Assembly (NCBI GenBank): GCA_938048695.1
Contig: CALIUO010000022.1
Location: 19,364 to 83,363, forward strand
Source: an uncultured SAR86 cluster bacterium
GTDB lineage: Bacteria; Pseudomonadota; Gammaproteobacteria; Magnimaribacterales; Magnimaribacteraceae
DNA: 64,000 nucleotides
Direction: 5' to 3'
Position numbers and translations under genes: made by a program. The notes beneath the pieces are model-generated. The model was not told the origin of the DNA. It was given only the letters and a program-made list of their open reading frames with translations, and did no database searches. The first letter of the stretch is position 1. Each line of letters opens with the position of its first letter. This document shows positions 30,168 to 40,042 of this stretch, one piece after another.

Positions 30168-32378
30168 ATGAATTCAGATTTAGTAGAAGTTTTAGTTCCG
30201 ATTCCTTTAATGGAGAGATTCTCCTACTTACCACCTAAGAATAAAGGTTTTCCACTAAAAAAAGGATCTAGAGTTTTAGTGCCTTTTGGGAAAAGACAGC
30301 TAGTTGCTGTTATATGGGGTTTTAGTAAACAGGAAGTATCAGACAAAAGAAAGTATAAGCATATCACTGAAGTTTTAGATCTATCCCCTCTTTTGGATGC
30401 CACTTCACTTAGTCTGGCCGAATGGTCTTCTCGTTATTATCATTATCCACTCGGAGAGATTATTCAGTATTTTTTTCCACCTTCGCTCAGAAAAGGTAAA
30501 GAAGCTAAGTTTAGAGAAAGTAAGTATTTAGAATTAACTTCTAAGGGATCTTTTATATCTCTTGACGACTTAGCACGTGCACCAAGCCAACAAAAACTGA
30601 TAACTCTTTTAAAAGAAAAAAAGGAAATATCTCTTAAATCAACGCAGGCCTTTGGCATAAGTTCCACAGCAATAAATGCTCTATTAGAAAAGGGTTTCAT
30701 TTCAAGATTTTCCAGAGAATTATCCCCATACAAGAAACTAGAGAATAAAAAATTAAAATCTTCAAAGATGCTCAATTCTGAGCAAAATATAGCCGTTGAG
30801 GCTATAAAAAAAGTACAAGGCAAAAATAAAACTTTTTTACTAGATGGTATAACTGGTAGCGGTAAGACTGAAGTTTATCTTCAAGCAATACAGGATATTA
30901 TCAATCAAGGTAAACAAGCTTTAATCCTAATTCCTGAGATCGGACTTGCTCCTCAAGCAGAAGAGAGGTTTAGAGAATATTTCGGGGATAGAGTAATGTC
31001 TTTTCACTCAGCTAAAAATGAACGTGAAAAAGTTGATGCTTGGTTAGGAGCATCCCGAGGCTTAGTTGATATCATCATTGGAACACGCTCTAGCGTATTT
31101 TTACCCATGAAAAATTTGGGAATAATTGTTGTAGATGAAGAGCATGATCTGTCATTTAAACAAATGGATAAATTTCGCTATTCTGCTAGAGATATGGCTC
31201 TATACAGAGCCAAGTTACAAAAAATACCAGTTGTTTTAGCTTCTGCCACCCCATCTTTGGAAACTCTAAGGAATGCACATGAAGATAAATACGAAGTATT
31301 AAAATTGAATGAGAGGGCTACAGGGGCAAGCTTACCCACTTTCCAAGCAGTTGATTTGAGAGGCAAAGAGCTAAGTGAAGGCTTAAGCAAAGAGCTTCTA
31401 GAGGCAACCCAGTCAGAATTAGATAAAGGTAATCAAGTATTAATTTTTCTCAATAGAAGAGGATATGCTCCATCAATGATATGCAAGGTCTGTGGTTGGA
31501 TATCAAATTGTTCCAGGTGCGATGCGTTAATGACGGTTCATAAAAACCCATTAAGGCTAAATTGCCATCATTGTGAGGCACAGAAATCTTATCCAAAAAA
31601 ATGTGAGTCTTGTGGTTCCGATGATTTTTTAACATATGGTTTTGGTACAGAGAGAATTGAAGAATTTTTACAGAATAAATTTCCAAAAGTTAAAACTCTA
31701 AGAATTGATAGCGATTCAACACGAAAAAAGGAAACTTTGAATGAATATTTTGATGAAATTAGAAAAGGAAAGCCAATGATTCTTCTTGGAACACAGCTCC
31801 TTGCAAAGGGTCATCATTTTCCAAATGTCACTCTCGTAGGTATTGTAGATGCGGACTCTGGCCTTTTTAGTGCTGACTTCAGAGGAAGCGAGAGAGTTGC
31901 ACAACTCATGACACAGGTTTCTGGAAGAGCAGGCAGGGATAAAAAGCACGGTCGAGTTATTTTGCAATCTTATTGCACTGATCATCCGCAAATCGAAGAG
32001 ATAATATCTGGCAGTTACGAAAGATTTGCACAAAAAATATTAGAGGAAAGAAAAATATCGAATATTCCACCTTTTTCATTTCAGGCTAAGATTTTTGCCG
32101 AATCTCCTAAAAGTTTAGTTAGCAGAGACTTTATCTTAAACTTACTAAACAGATCGAGGATTGATGAAAGGACACGAAAGAATGTGCGTCTAGTTGGGCC
32201 ATTGCCTTCCATAATGGAAAAAAAGTCTGGAGTTTATAGATGGGAGTTAAGTATTTTTTCTAAAAGCAGGTCTAACTTGCACAAATTTTTAGATGTTATG
32301 CAGTCAAGACTTTACGATCCGAAATTATCCAAACAAGTGCGATGGTCTATTGATGTAGATCCACTCTCTTCATTGTAG
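30168..32378 (+). CDS. priA: Primosomal protein N' (replication restart helicase)
   Basis: LLDGITGSGKTEVYLQAI, VDEEHDLSFKQ, zinc motif CKVCGWISNCSRCDALMTVH...CHHCEA, SGRAGRDKKHG; start assigned to ATG 30168. Confidence 0.95.
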   Translation: MNSDLVEVLVPIPLMERFSYLPPKNKGFPLKKGSRVLVPFGKRQLVAVIWGFSKQEVSDKRKYKHITEVLDLSPLLDATSLSLAEWSSRYYHYPLGEIIQYFFPPSLRKGKEAKFRESKYLELTSKGSFISLDDLARAPSQQKLITLLKEKKEISLKSTQAFGISSTAINALLEKGFISRFSRELSPYKKLENKKLKSSKMLNSEQNIAVEAIKKVQGKNKTFLLDGITGSGKTEVYLQAIQDIINQGKQALILIPEIGLAPQAEERFREYFGDRVMSFHSAKNEREKVDAWLGASRGLVDIIIGTRSSVFLPMKNLGIIVVDEEHDLSFKQMDKFRYSARDMALYRAKLQKIPVVLASATPSLETLRNAHEDKYEVLKLNERATGASLPTFQAVDLRGKELSEGLSKELLEATQSELDKGNQVLIFLNRRGYAPSMICKVCGWISNCSRCDALMTVHKNPLRLNCHHCEAQKSYPKKCESCGSDDFLTYGFGTERIEEFLQNKFPKVKTLRIDSDSTRKKETLNEYFDEIRKGKPMILLGTQLLAKGHHFPNVTLVGIVDADSGLFSADFRGSERVAQLMTQVSGRAGRDKKHGRVILQSYCTDHPQIEEIISGSYERFAQKILEERKISNIPPFSFQAKIFAESPKSLVSRDFILNLLNRSRIDERTRKNVRLVGPLPSIMEKKSGVYRWELSIFSKSRSNLHKFLDVMQSRLYDPKLSKQVRWSIDVDPLSSL

Positions 32379-33227
32379 ATCTAAGCCTGTTAATTTAGAG
32401 CTTATTTCCCATAACTGATTAGCTTGTTCAGAACTATTAGCCGCTTTTGAAACTTTTTCTATTTTACAGTCTACGAAATATTCCCCAGAAACATCTTTTA
32501 CCTCAGAAGAACTACACAAGTAGATTGAAGTTTCTGCACCTTTATCAGTCTTTCTGGCAAATGGTTTAGCTAAAAACATTAGAAAGTTCCAAACCCCTTT
32601 GTTGTTTGAGCCAATTCCAGTACTTACGAATCCTGGGTGCAGGCAATTTACTGTTACATCAAAATCTGAGAGCTTCTTAGCAAGTGACTTGGTAAAGAGG
32701 ATATTGGCTAATTTTGATTGTCCATAAACTTGCATAGGCTTGAAAGTTTCCTCTGACTGCAAATCCTCAAAATTCATATCCTTTACAAATTGATGAGCTC
32801 CAGAAGCAACATTTATCACTCGCGATTCCTTTGTCTCTTTCAGTTTCTCTGTAAGCAGTAAAGAAAAAGTATAGTACGCAAGATGGTTAACTGAAAAAAC
32901 CTCTTCGAATCCGTCGACGGTCTCATTTCTCTCTCTGTTCATTATTCCTGCATTATTAAGAAGAATATCTAATGGCTTATTCAGAGCTAAGAATTCGTTT
33001 GCTGCCTTCTTTACTTCAGCTTGAGAAGACAAATCGGCAATAATCATAGTTGCTTCTCTACCTGAGTCATTTTGTAATTCCTGCTTTAAACGATTGCCTT
33101 TTTCTTCATTTCTCGCAATGAATATAATCTCTGCTCCCATCTTATTTAATTCTTTCGCCGATTCTTCGCCTATTCCACTTGTGGCTCCTGTTATCAAACA
33201 GACTTTATTTGCTAGGTTCTCATTCAT
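32370..33227 (-). CDS. Short-chain dehydrogenase/reductase
   Basis: CLITGATSGIGEESAKEL, LLNNAGIM, YGQSKLANILFTK. Confidence 0.9.
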   Translation of the reverse strand: MNENLANKVCLITGATSGIGEESAKELNKMGAEIIFIARNEEKGNRLKQELQNDSGREATMIIADLSSQAEVKKAANEFLALNKPLDILLNNAGIMNRERNETVDGFEEVFSVNHLAYYTFSLLLTEKLKETKESRVINVASGAHQFVKDMNFEDLQSEETFKPMQVYGQSKLANILFTKSLAKKLSDFDVTVNCLHPGFVSTGIGSNNKGVWNFLMFLAKPFARKTDKGAETSIYLCSSSEVKDVSGEYFVDCKIEKVSKAANSSEQANQLWEISSKLTGLDLQ

Positions 33228-33267
33228 ATTTATTGCCTTTAATTGAGGTAAGTATTAGATTTAGAGT

Positions 33268-33888
33268 ATGAGTCTATATGATAAATATGTTCTCCCCAAA
33301 TTTCTTAATTGTGCTTGTGGGTTTAAGCCAGTAGCTCGACAGAGAAAGAAAGTAGTACCTCTGGCTGAAGGAAAAGTTCTAGAAGTAGGTATCGGATCTG
33401 GACTGAATTTACCCTTTTATAATAAATCAAAAATTGATGAACTATGGGGACTAGATCCATCTGAAGAGTTAAGTGAAATGGCTAGGAAAGTAGCAGATGA
33501 CGAACAGATGGAAGTTAAGTTTATATCATCTGGAGCTGAAGAGATTCCCCTTCCTGATGATCATTTCGACTCAGTATTGGTTACTTACACTATGTGCACT
33601 ATCCCAGAGGTGATAAGAGCCAATAGTGAAATAAGAAGAGTATTAAAGAATGGCGGTAAGATGATATTTTGTGAGCACGGTGAAGCTCCGGATGAAAACA
33701 TAAGAAAGTGGCAAAAGAGAATTAATCCGATTTGGGGAAAAATTGCTGGGGGTTGCAATATCAATAGAAAAATTCCTTCATTAATCCAAGATTCTGGCTT
33801 TGATATTATCGAGATGGAAGAAATGTATCTTCCAAGTACACCTAAAATAGCCGGATACAATTACTGGGGATATGCAGTAGCAAAATAA
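33268..33888 (+). CDS. Class I SAM-dependent methyltransferase
   Basis: VLEVGIGSGLNLPFYN, LPDDHFDSVLVTYTMCTIPE, GGKMIFCEHG. Confidence 0.88.
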   Translation: MSLYDKYVLPKFLNCACGFKPVARQRKKVVPLAEGKVLEVGIGSGLNLPFYNKSKIDELWGLDPSEELSEMARKVADDEQMEVKFISSGAEEIPLPDDHFDSVLVTYTMCTIPEVIRANSEIRRVLKNGGKMIFCEHGEAPDENIRKWQKRINPIWGKIAGGCNINRKIPSLIQDSGFDIIEMEEMYLPSTPKIAGYNYWGYAVAK

Positions 33889-34970
33889 TGAAATTTAGGT
33901 GGATCCTTCTAATTCTATTCTTATCGATTTTAACTTTTCAGTCTAAAAATATTTTAACTTTTGTGGGTGTTGAGTTAGGTGTCTATTTTGGATTTAAGGA
34001 GCTAGACAAAAATTCTAGTGGATTTATCGAGAGAGAAGAATGGTCTGAAGGAATGTTCTCGTTGTTAGATTTCAATAGAGATAATTTAGCAAGTAAGGAA
34101 GAGTTTAGAGAATTTATTAAAGAGTTTTCAAAAGAATTCTCCTGGGAAAATGAGCTCAATGACAAATATATTTACCCTAGTCAGCTGAAAAAAGGCTCTT
34201 TTCAGAGCACCTTAATAAACACTTCTATAGGTTATTATATTTACATTCCTGATGCCTATCAGGAGAAACCAGAAAAAAGATTCAGGACCGTATATTACCT
34301 TCATGGAGGTAGGCCAGGTAATGAAGCCAGAGAAGCTTTTATATCTCACTACGTTCATGAAGTTTTTAAAAACCCCTCTATAGATCCCGCAATTTACATA
34401 TTTGTTAATGGCGGAGAGCTCAGCCATTACAATTCGGATGAATTAAATTCATATGGAGAAGATGTCTTTATAAAAGAACTTATTCCTCATATAGATAAGG
34501 TCTATAGAACGATCGCTAAAAGGCAAGGTCGTGGTTTAGAGGGATTTTCTCAAGGCGGAAGGGCAGCAACACGTTATATGTTTAAGTATTCTGATCTATT
34601 CGGAACAGTTTCAGCTGGAGGCGGTTCATACACAATTGAAAAGCTTATAAAGGAAAGTCAGGGCTTTGAAGACGATCCACGAGATGATAAAGAGACTATC
34701 TATTATGTAGGTATGGGTAATGATGCTTGGTCTTTAGCAGAACAACACAAATCTTCTCAAAATGTTACACCAAAATTAATGTTATGGTCAGGAACGGAGG
34801 ATATGAACTATAAGAGTGTTGAGGAGTATCATTCTTTCCTAGAAAAATTAAAAATTGAACATAAGCTTTTGTCTATTGAAGGCGTTGATCATAATTCTTC
34901 AGTCTTTTACGAAAAAGCCGGAACAAGCTTAGTCAAATTTCATATAGGAGAGTCAGACAATGCTAACTAG
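33888..34970 (+). CDS. Secreted or membrane-anchored esterase with an N-terminal EF-hand pair
   Basis: N-terminal hydrophobic segment; EF loops DKNSSGFIEREE and DFNRDNLASKEE; esterase-D-like YYLHGGRPGNEAR and GLEGFSQGGRAATRY nucleophile elbow. Confidence 0.8.
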   Translation: MKFRWILLILFLSILTFQSKNILTFVGVELGVYFGFKELDKNSSGFIEREEWSEGMFSLLDFNRDNLASKEEFREFIKEFSKEFSWENELNDKYIYPSQLKKGSFQSTLINTSIGYYIYIPDAYQEKPEKRFRTVYYLHGGRPGNEAREAFISHYVHEVFKNPSIDPAIYIFVNGGELSHYNSDELNSYGEDVFIKELIPHIDKVYRTIAKRQGRGLEGFSQGGRAATRYMFKYSDLFGTVSAGGGSYTIEKLIKESQGFEDDPRDDKETIYYVGMGNDAWSLAEQHKSSQNVTPKLMLWSGTEDMNYKSVEEYHSFLEKLKIEHKLLSIEGVDHNSSVFYEKAGTSLVKFHIGESDNAN

Positions 34971-35871
34971 ATTATTCTTTACTTTGTTGTTCGCCTTCAC
35001 GTCTTGTTTGATGTCTGAAGAAAGAACCATTATCCATGAAGGGGTTGAAAGAGAATTCCTTGTCCATATACCTGATAATCTTACTGAAGATTCACCGATT
35101 GTATTTGTTATTCATGGATTCACGGGATCGGCTAAACAGATTATGGAATATTCAGGCATGAATGCAGTCGCTGATCGAGAGGGATTCATGGTTATTTATC
35201 CCCAAGGAACCACAGACAGTGGAGGTAATACTTTCTTTAATGTTGGCTATGAATTTCATAAAGATTCAACAATTAATGATGTGTCTTTTATAAGAGATCT
35301 ATTCATATTACTTTCTGAAGAATATAGCCTGAAAAGAAAACAAGGGTTTGCTACTGGTATGTCCAATGGAGGAGATATGAGCTATCTACTTGCTTGTACT
35401 TCATCAGATTTATTCAGAGCTGTTGCTCCCGTGGCGGGATCTCTCATGAGTAAGACTAAAGATGAATGCGATACACAATCTCCAGTGCCTATTTTTGAAA
35501 TACATGGAACTGGAGATCAAATAACTTTATTTGATGGAGATATGGAAAATGTTGGAGGCTGGGGAGCCTATTACGATTTGCCATCAACAATAAGTTTTTT
35601 TGCTGATGCTTATAACTTAGATGAGAAGTTTACAAAAATGATTACCAAAAAAGGGGAAGATTCTGACTATGATATTTATTTTGAACGCCACTGGTCTCAA
35701 GATTCCGATGAGGAAGTATGGATGTATAAAATAGTTGAGGGTAGGCATGTATGGCCAGGTTTTACTATTAATTGGTGGGAAAATCCTATCTTTTGGTATT
35801 ACTTTGGGTCGGGCAATGAAGATATTAATGCTTCTGAAGAAGTATGGTCATTCTTCAAAAAATACTTATAG
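34960..35871 (+). CDS. Secreted polyhydroxybutyrate-depolymerase/feruloyl-esterase-like hydrolase
   Basis: Signal peptide; PIVFVIHGFTGSAKQIMEYSGMNAVADREGFMVIYPQG; GMSNGGDMSYLLAC. Confidence 0.85.
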   Translation: MLTRLFFTLLFAFTSCLMSEERTIIHEGVEREFLVHIPDNLTEDSPIVFVIHGFTGSAKQIMEYSGMNAVADREGFMVIYPQGTTDSGGNTFFNVGYEFHKDSTINDVSFIRDLFILLSEEYSLKRKQGFATGMSNGGDMSYLLACTSSDLFRAVAPVAGSLMSKTKDECDTQSPVPIFEIHGTGDQITLFDGDMENVGGWGAYYDLPSTISFFADAYNLDEKFTKMITKKGEDSDYDIYFERHWSQDSDEEVWMYKIVEGRHVWPGFTINWWENPIFWYYFGSGNEDINASEEVWSFFKKYL

Positions 35872-35873
35872 TT

Positions 35874-36812
35874 CTAATTAGTTAAGGAAACCAACACCTC
35901 TCTATTTTTAATACCTGAAAAGGGTTTTCTTCCATGCATTACCCGATAGTTATCAATCAATAAGATATCATTATCCTGCCACGATCTGAGTAAGGTTAAT
36001 GATTGAGCTAGCTCACCAATGACCTCAATATATGATTGCTTTATTTCTTCACCATTGCCAAATCTAACAGGAGGGATTTGATTTTCTGAATTTTTCTTCC
36101 AACCTAGAGATGCTGCAATAACCTGATTAAAAAAGGATTTCTTTCCATCCCTAAGTTCTTTTGTGGCTTTGAGAGTTTTTGTTGTTACGGATAAGTTATC
36201 ACCCTCTATCCAATTCCAAGAATAACCTAGGTCTGTTAACTTTGCTTCAGCATGATTTTTTGAGCTTACCCCAAGAGTTTTTTGCCAACTTCTTCCTTGA
36301 CCTGATATTAATTCATCCCCGCTAGACATTATGGAGTTATATATAACTCCAAATTTTTCAAAGCTTTCTACAAGAGCCCTATCAGCTTTCAGTAATGCTT
36401 CGTAAAGTTCATCAGAGCGACATAGAGGAGTTTCTCCACCAGTTTCTGAAGCAGATTTACAAAAAAAGAAAATATTCTTAGGGTAGGTTGGAGTTTGTGC
36501 CATTTCATGATGAAGGAAAATCTCCACTTCTCTTGGAGCCTCATTGGCAGTAAATACTTTATTGGTTTTATTTATTCTGACTGCATTAGAAAGAGATTCT
36601 TCGTAAGTAAAAGTATCGTAATTGAAAGTCGATACAAATTGATCAAAGTCTTCTGCGGTTTCTATTGGGAGATCTTTAAAAAGAATAGCACCTTGCTCTT
36701 CAAGTTTAAGTTCAATAGATTTTTTATTTTCTTTAAGCCAATCTTGAGTTGCAGTTATATTTGTTAAACCCAAGTCATTTTCTATAACCTGTAAGAAAGT
36801 TGGATTAGTCAT
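35874..36812 (-). CDS. TauD/TfdA-family 2-oxoglutarate/Fe(II) oxygenase, SyrP/clavaminate-synthase-like
   Basis: HxE metal motif in EIFLHHEMAQTPTYPKNIFFFCKSASETGGETPLCRSDELY and distal His in DNYRVMHGRKPF; start assigned to MTNPTFL at 36812. Confidence 0.8.
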   Translation of the reverse strand: MTNPTFLQVIENDLGLTNITATQDWLKENKKSIELKLEEQGAILFKDLPIETAEDFDQFVSTFNYDTFTYEESLSNAVRINKTNKVFTANEAPREVEIFLHHEMAQTPTYPKNIFFFCKSASETGGETPLCRSDELYEALLKADRALVESFEKFGVIYNSIMSSGDELISGQGRSWQKTLGVSSKNHAEAKLTDLGYSWNWIEGDNLSVTTKTLKATKELRDGKKSFFNQVIAASLGWKKNSENQIPPVRFGNGEEIKQSYIEVIGELAQSLTLLRSWQDNDILLIDNYRVMHGRKPFSGIKNREVLVSLTN

Positions 36813-37773
36813 AAATTGGAAAGAAAGTATTGAAGGCATCTTCACAAAAAATTCCTGGATCGTTATATCGTCTATTAATATTTAGGGCTGATATCTTCTC
36901 TAAGACCGATTGTTCAAGTTTAATCTTTGAAGCATCCAGATTTTCTTTCATTCGCTTTTCATTTGTGCTTTTAACAACAATAGACGTCCCTCTATTTAAG
37001 GCCCAACTAAGTACTAATTGAGCTGGCGATATTTCAAGTTCCTTTGCTGTTGATTTTATAGTTTCATTCCTTAGAAGTGATTCTGTCTCTTCGGCTCCAC
37101 CTATCTCTTCATAGGAAATTGATCCTAAAGGTGAAAAGGCAGTAACTTCTAGACCATAGTTTTTTGCTAAACGTATAAGTTTTTCTTGCGTAAGATGAGG
37201 ATGAGATTCAATTTGAAGCATGTCAGGTTTAATCTCGCAGTAATTCATGAGATCGTGAAGTAGGCCCGATGAGTAATTACATACTCCTAGATATTTTGTT
37301 CTTTCTTCCTGCTTGAGTGATTCCATTGCATGCCATGTATCAGATAGTGAAACCCTAGAAGGAATCATTTTGGGATCATTACTATCCGGATCATTAAACC
37401 ATTCGGGAGGATACCGTTCGTCGAAAGGAACGAATTCTAGAGAAATTGGGAAATGGATCATATATAAATCAATATAATCTAGTTGAAGATCTTCTAAGGT
37501 TTTTTCAAGTGCAAGATTAACATGGTCTGGATGATGATAAGTGTTCCATAATTTTGATGTTATCCAAAGGTCCTCTCGTTTGCATAATCCCATATCTAAA
37601 GCTTTTTTTATCCCTTCACCTACTTCCTTCTCATTCCCATAGTCTGAAGCAGAATCAAAATGCCTGTATCCAATCTCTATCGCCTTACAAACAGTATCTG
37701 AGCTTATATTTTTTGGAACCTTCCAAAGCCCAAAGCCAACTTTAGGCATTTCTTTAATCGATTTATATTTCAT
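36805..37773 (-). CDS. Aldo/keto reductase
   Basis: VGFGLWKVPK, GYRHFDSASDYGNEKEVGEGI, LDYIDLYMIHFP, SPAQLVLSWAL. Confidence 0.92.
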   Translation of the reverse strand: MKYKSIKEMPKVGFGLWKVPKNISSDTVCKAIEIGYRHFDSASDYGNEKEVGEGIKKALDMGLCKREDLWITSKLWNTYHHPDHVNLALEKTLEDLQLDYIDLYMIHFPISLEFVPFDERYPPEWFNDPDSNDPKMIPSRVSLSDTWHAMESLKQEERTKYLGVCNYSSGLLHDLMNYCEIKPDMLQIESHPHLTQEKLIRLAKNYGLEVTAFSPLGSISYEEIGGAEETESLLRNETIKSTAKELEISPAQLVLSWALNRGTSIVVKSTNEKRMKENLDASKIKLEQSVLEKISALNINRRYNDPGIFCEDAFNTFFPIYD

Positions 37774-37777
37774 ATTA

Positions 37778-38839
37778 TTATTTTAAAAATTCTTCAAGAT
37801 AAATAGGATCGCCAGTTGTAATTGATTCTTGGGCCGCTAAGCCTAGTACGATTGAATTAAACCCACTCTGAGTATCTACCAATGGTTTATGTCCTGACTT
37901 TATGCAATTAATCAACTCTAAATGCTCTACATAACTTGCACCGTGATGAAATCCAATCTCTTTTATTCTAGAGTCCTGACTAACTTCTAAAGTTTTGAAG
38001 GAGTATTCTTTTCTATTGGTTAGTAAAAGTTCGCTACCAGGGATATTAGTTTCTAATTTACCTTTATCTCCTGTCAAAACAATTTCTTGCTCGTATTTTC
38101 CTCCCTCAGCAAACATACATAAATCTAACATAGCTCTTTGACCTCCTTCGTAATCGATTATTACAAAGGAGTTATCAATGATGTCCGGTTTTTTGCCATT
38201 GTAATTTTCATTTAAATGATTGACATCTTGGCCACCTGAAGCATAAATTTTTGTCGGCTTGCTCGGGACTAGTAGATTCATTAGATCAAAAAAGTGGCAG
38301 CATTTTTCAACCAGCGTGCCACCTGTATTTTTATTAAATCTATTCCAGTCATCAACCTTTTCTAAAAACGGAAACCTATGTTCTCTAATTGAAAGCATCT
38401 TTATATTTCCTATATCACAAGAATGATTAATCAGAGATTGGATAGGAGCCATGAATCTATACTCAAGGCCTACCCACACTATACCTTGATGTTTTTTACT
38501 CTTTTCGAGTACTTCTAGTCCATCTACTAAGTTAGTGCACATGGGCTTTTCAAGTAAAACATGTTTATCAGTTTCAAAGACATCTCTCATGACATCAATA
38601 TGTGTAAAGTTTGGACTTGCCACTACCACTACATCGATATCCGGGCGTTTTAATAATTCTTTATAATCGTTATATTGTTGAGGTTTAAATTTTTCTCCAC
38701 AAGCAGCCATACCCCACTGTCTAGAATTCTCATTAGGATCAGCAATTGCAGAGATATTTACTTCTGAAATTTTTTTTAGATTGCGTATATGCTCACAACC
38801 CATCATACCGGTTCCTATAATTCCATAATTTAGCGACAT
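37778..38839 (-). CDS. Gfo/Idh/MocA family oxidoreductase
   Basis: YGIIGTGMMGCEHIRNL, VVVASPNFTHIDVM, KHVLLEKPMCTNL. Confidence 0.9.
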   Translation of the reverse strand: MSLNYGIIGTGMMGCEHIRNLKKISEVNISAIADPNENSRQWGMAACGEKFKPQQYNDYKELLKRPDIDVVVVASPNFTHIDVMRDVFETDKHVLLEKPMCTNLVDGLEVLEKSKKHQGIVWVGLEYRFMAPIQSLINHSCDIGNIKMLSIREHRFPFLEKVDDWNRFNKNTGGTLVEKCCHFFDLMNLLVPSKPTKIYASGGQDVNHLNENYNGKKPDIIDNSFVIIDYEGGQRAMLDLCMFAEGGKYEQEIVLTGDKGKLETNIPGSELLLTNRKEYSFKTLEVSQDSRIKEIGFHHGASYVEHLELINCIKSGHKPLVDTQSGFNSIVLGLAAQESITTGDPIYLEEFLK

Positions 38840-38935
38840 AATTATTCGATTTCTCTAAACTTTTTACTCTTTGATACTTATACTTAGAGAGTCCTCAACC
38901 ATAACAGTAAATAATATATATTTCTTTAAAAAATA

Positions 38936-40042
38936 TTGAGCAAATTAGAAAAATTTGAAGTTGACAGCTTGGTTATCGGCGGAGGAGTCTCCGGTGTAGC
39001 TATTGCTAGAGAGCTCTGTACTAGATATGAAAGTGTATTTCTAATAGAAAGAAATAATCAGATAGCTCAGGAAACTTCCAGTCGTAATTCAGAAGTAATA
39101 CATGCTGGCATGTACTATGACCAAGATTCCTTGAAATCTAAGCTTTGCTTAAAAGGCAAAGAACTTCTATATGATTATTTGAAGGAGAGAAAGATAGAAT
39201 TTAATCGTTGCGGTAAATACATCTTATCTTCGACTGACCAAGAATCAGAAACCCTAAATGGTATTTATGAAAACGGACTTGAATGCGGAGTTGATGACTT
39301 AATGTATGACAGCTCCCTTGAATCAAAATACCCATTCCTTGCTTTTAAAGAGGCAATATTCTCTCCATCAACAGGAATCTTTGACAGCCATTCATTTATT
39401 CATTCTCTGAGTAGAGATTTTGAGAGTGAAGGTGGCAACGTAATTCTTGGTAACGAGATATTAGATATAAATGAATCTATCAGAGGTTTTGAAATTCTCG
39501 TTGAAGATAAAAAAACTAAGAACCAATTTCTTGTGATTACCAAGATCTTGGTTAATTCAGCCGGTCTAAATGCTGTTCATATCGCAAATCTTATAAATGA
39601 AGAAAATATCTATAAAGAGGAATTTGTAAAGGGTGAATACTATATTTATCAGGGTAAAGAGCGATTAGACAATCTTATTTATCCAACACCAACCGAAAAT
39701 AGTTTAGGTCTCCATGCAACTATAGATCTAGGAAAGGGTATTAGGTTTGGACCTTCCGCATATGTAGTGGATGCAATTGACTATAGTCTTTCTGTAGACC
39801 AAAAATCATTTTTTCTAAAGTCAGTACAATCTTATTGGCCCGGAATAAGAGAGCAAGATCTTACTCCCGGTTACTCTGGTATAAGGCCAAAACTCCAGGG
39901 AGAGAAAGATTTTGTGGTTGATTCGGGCTCCATGAACAACAGCCAGTATGTGAATGTTCTTGGATATGCCTCTCCAGGTCTGACATCCTCTTTAGCTTTA
40001 GCAATCGAAGTATCTAATAGAATTGAAGTAGGTCTATCTTAA
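38936..40042 (+). CDS. FAD-dependent oxidoreductase, L-2-hydroxyglutarate oxidase (LhgO)-like
   Basis: DSLVIGGGVSGVAIARELC, ETSSRNSEVIHAGMYYDQDSLKSKLCLKG, FVKGEYY, GYSGIRPKLQG; TTG start. Confidence 0.85.
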   Translation: MSKLEKFEVDSLVIGGGVSGVAIARELCTRYESVFLIERNNQIAQETSSRNSEVIHAGMYYDQDSLKSKLCLKGKELLYDYLKERKIEFNRCGKYILSSTDQESETLNGIYENGLECGVDDLMYDSSLESKYPFLAFKEAIFSPSTGIFDSHSFIHSLSRDFESEGGNVILGNEILDINESIRGFEILVEDKKTKNQFLVITKILVNSAGLNAVHIANLINEENIYKEEFVKGEYYIYQGKERLDNLIYPTPTENSLGLHATIDLGKGIRFGPSAYVVDAIDYSLSVDQKSFFLKSVQSYWPGIREQDLTPGYSGIRPKLQGEKDFVVDSGSMNNSQYVNVLGYASPGLTSSLALAIEVSNRIEVGLS

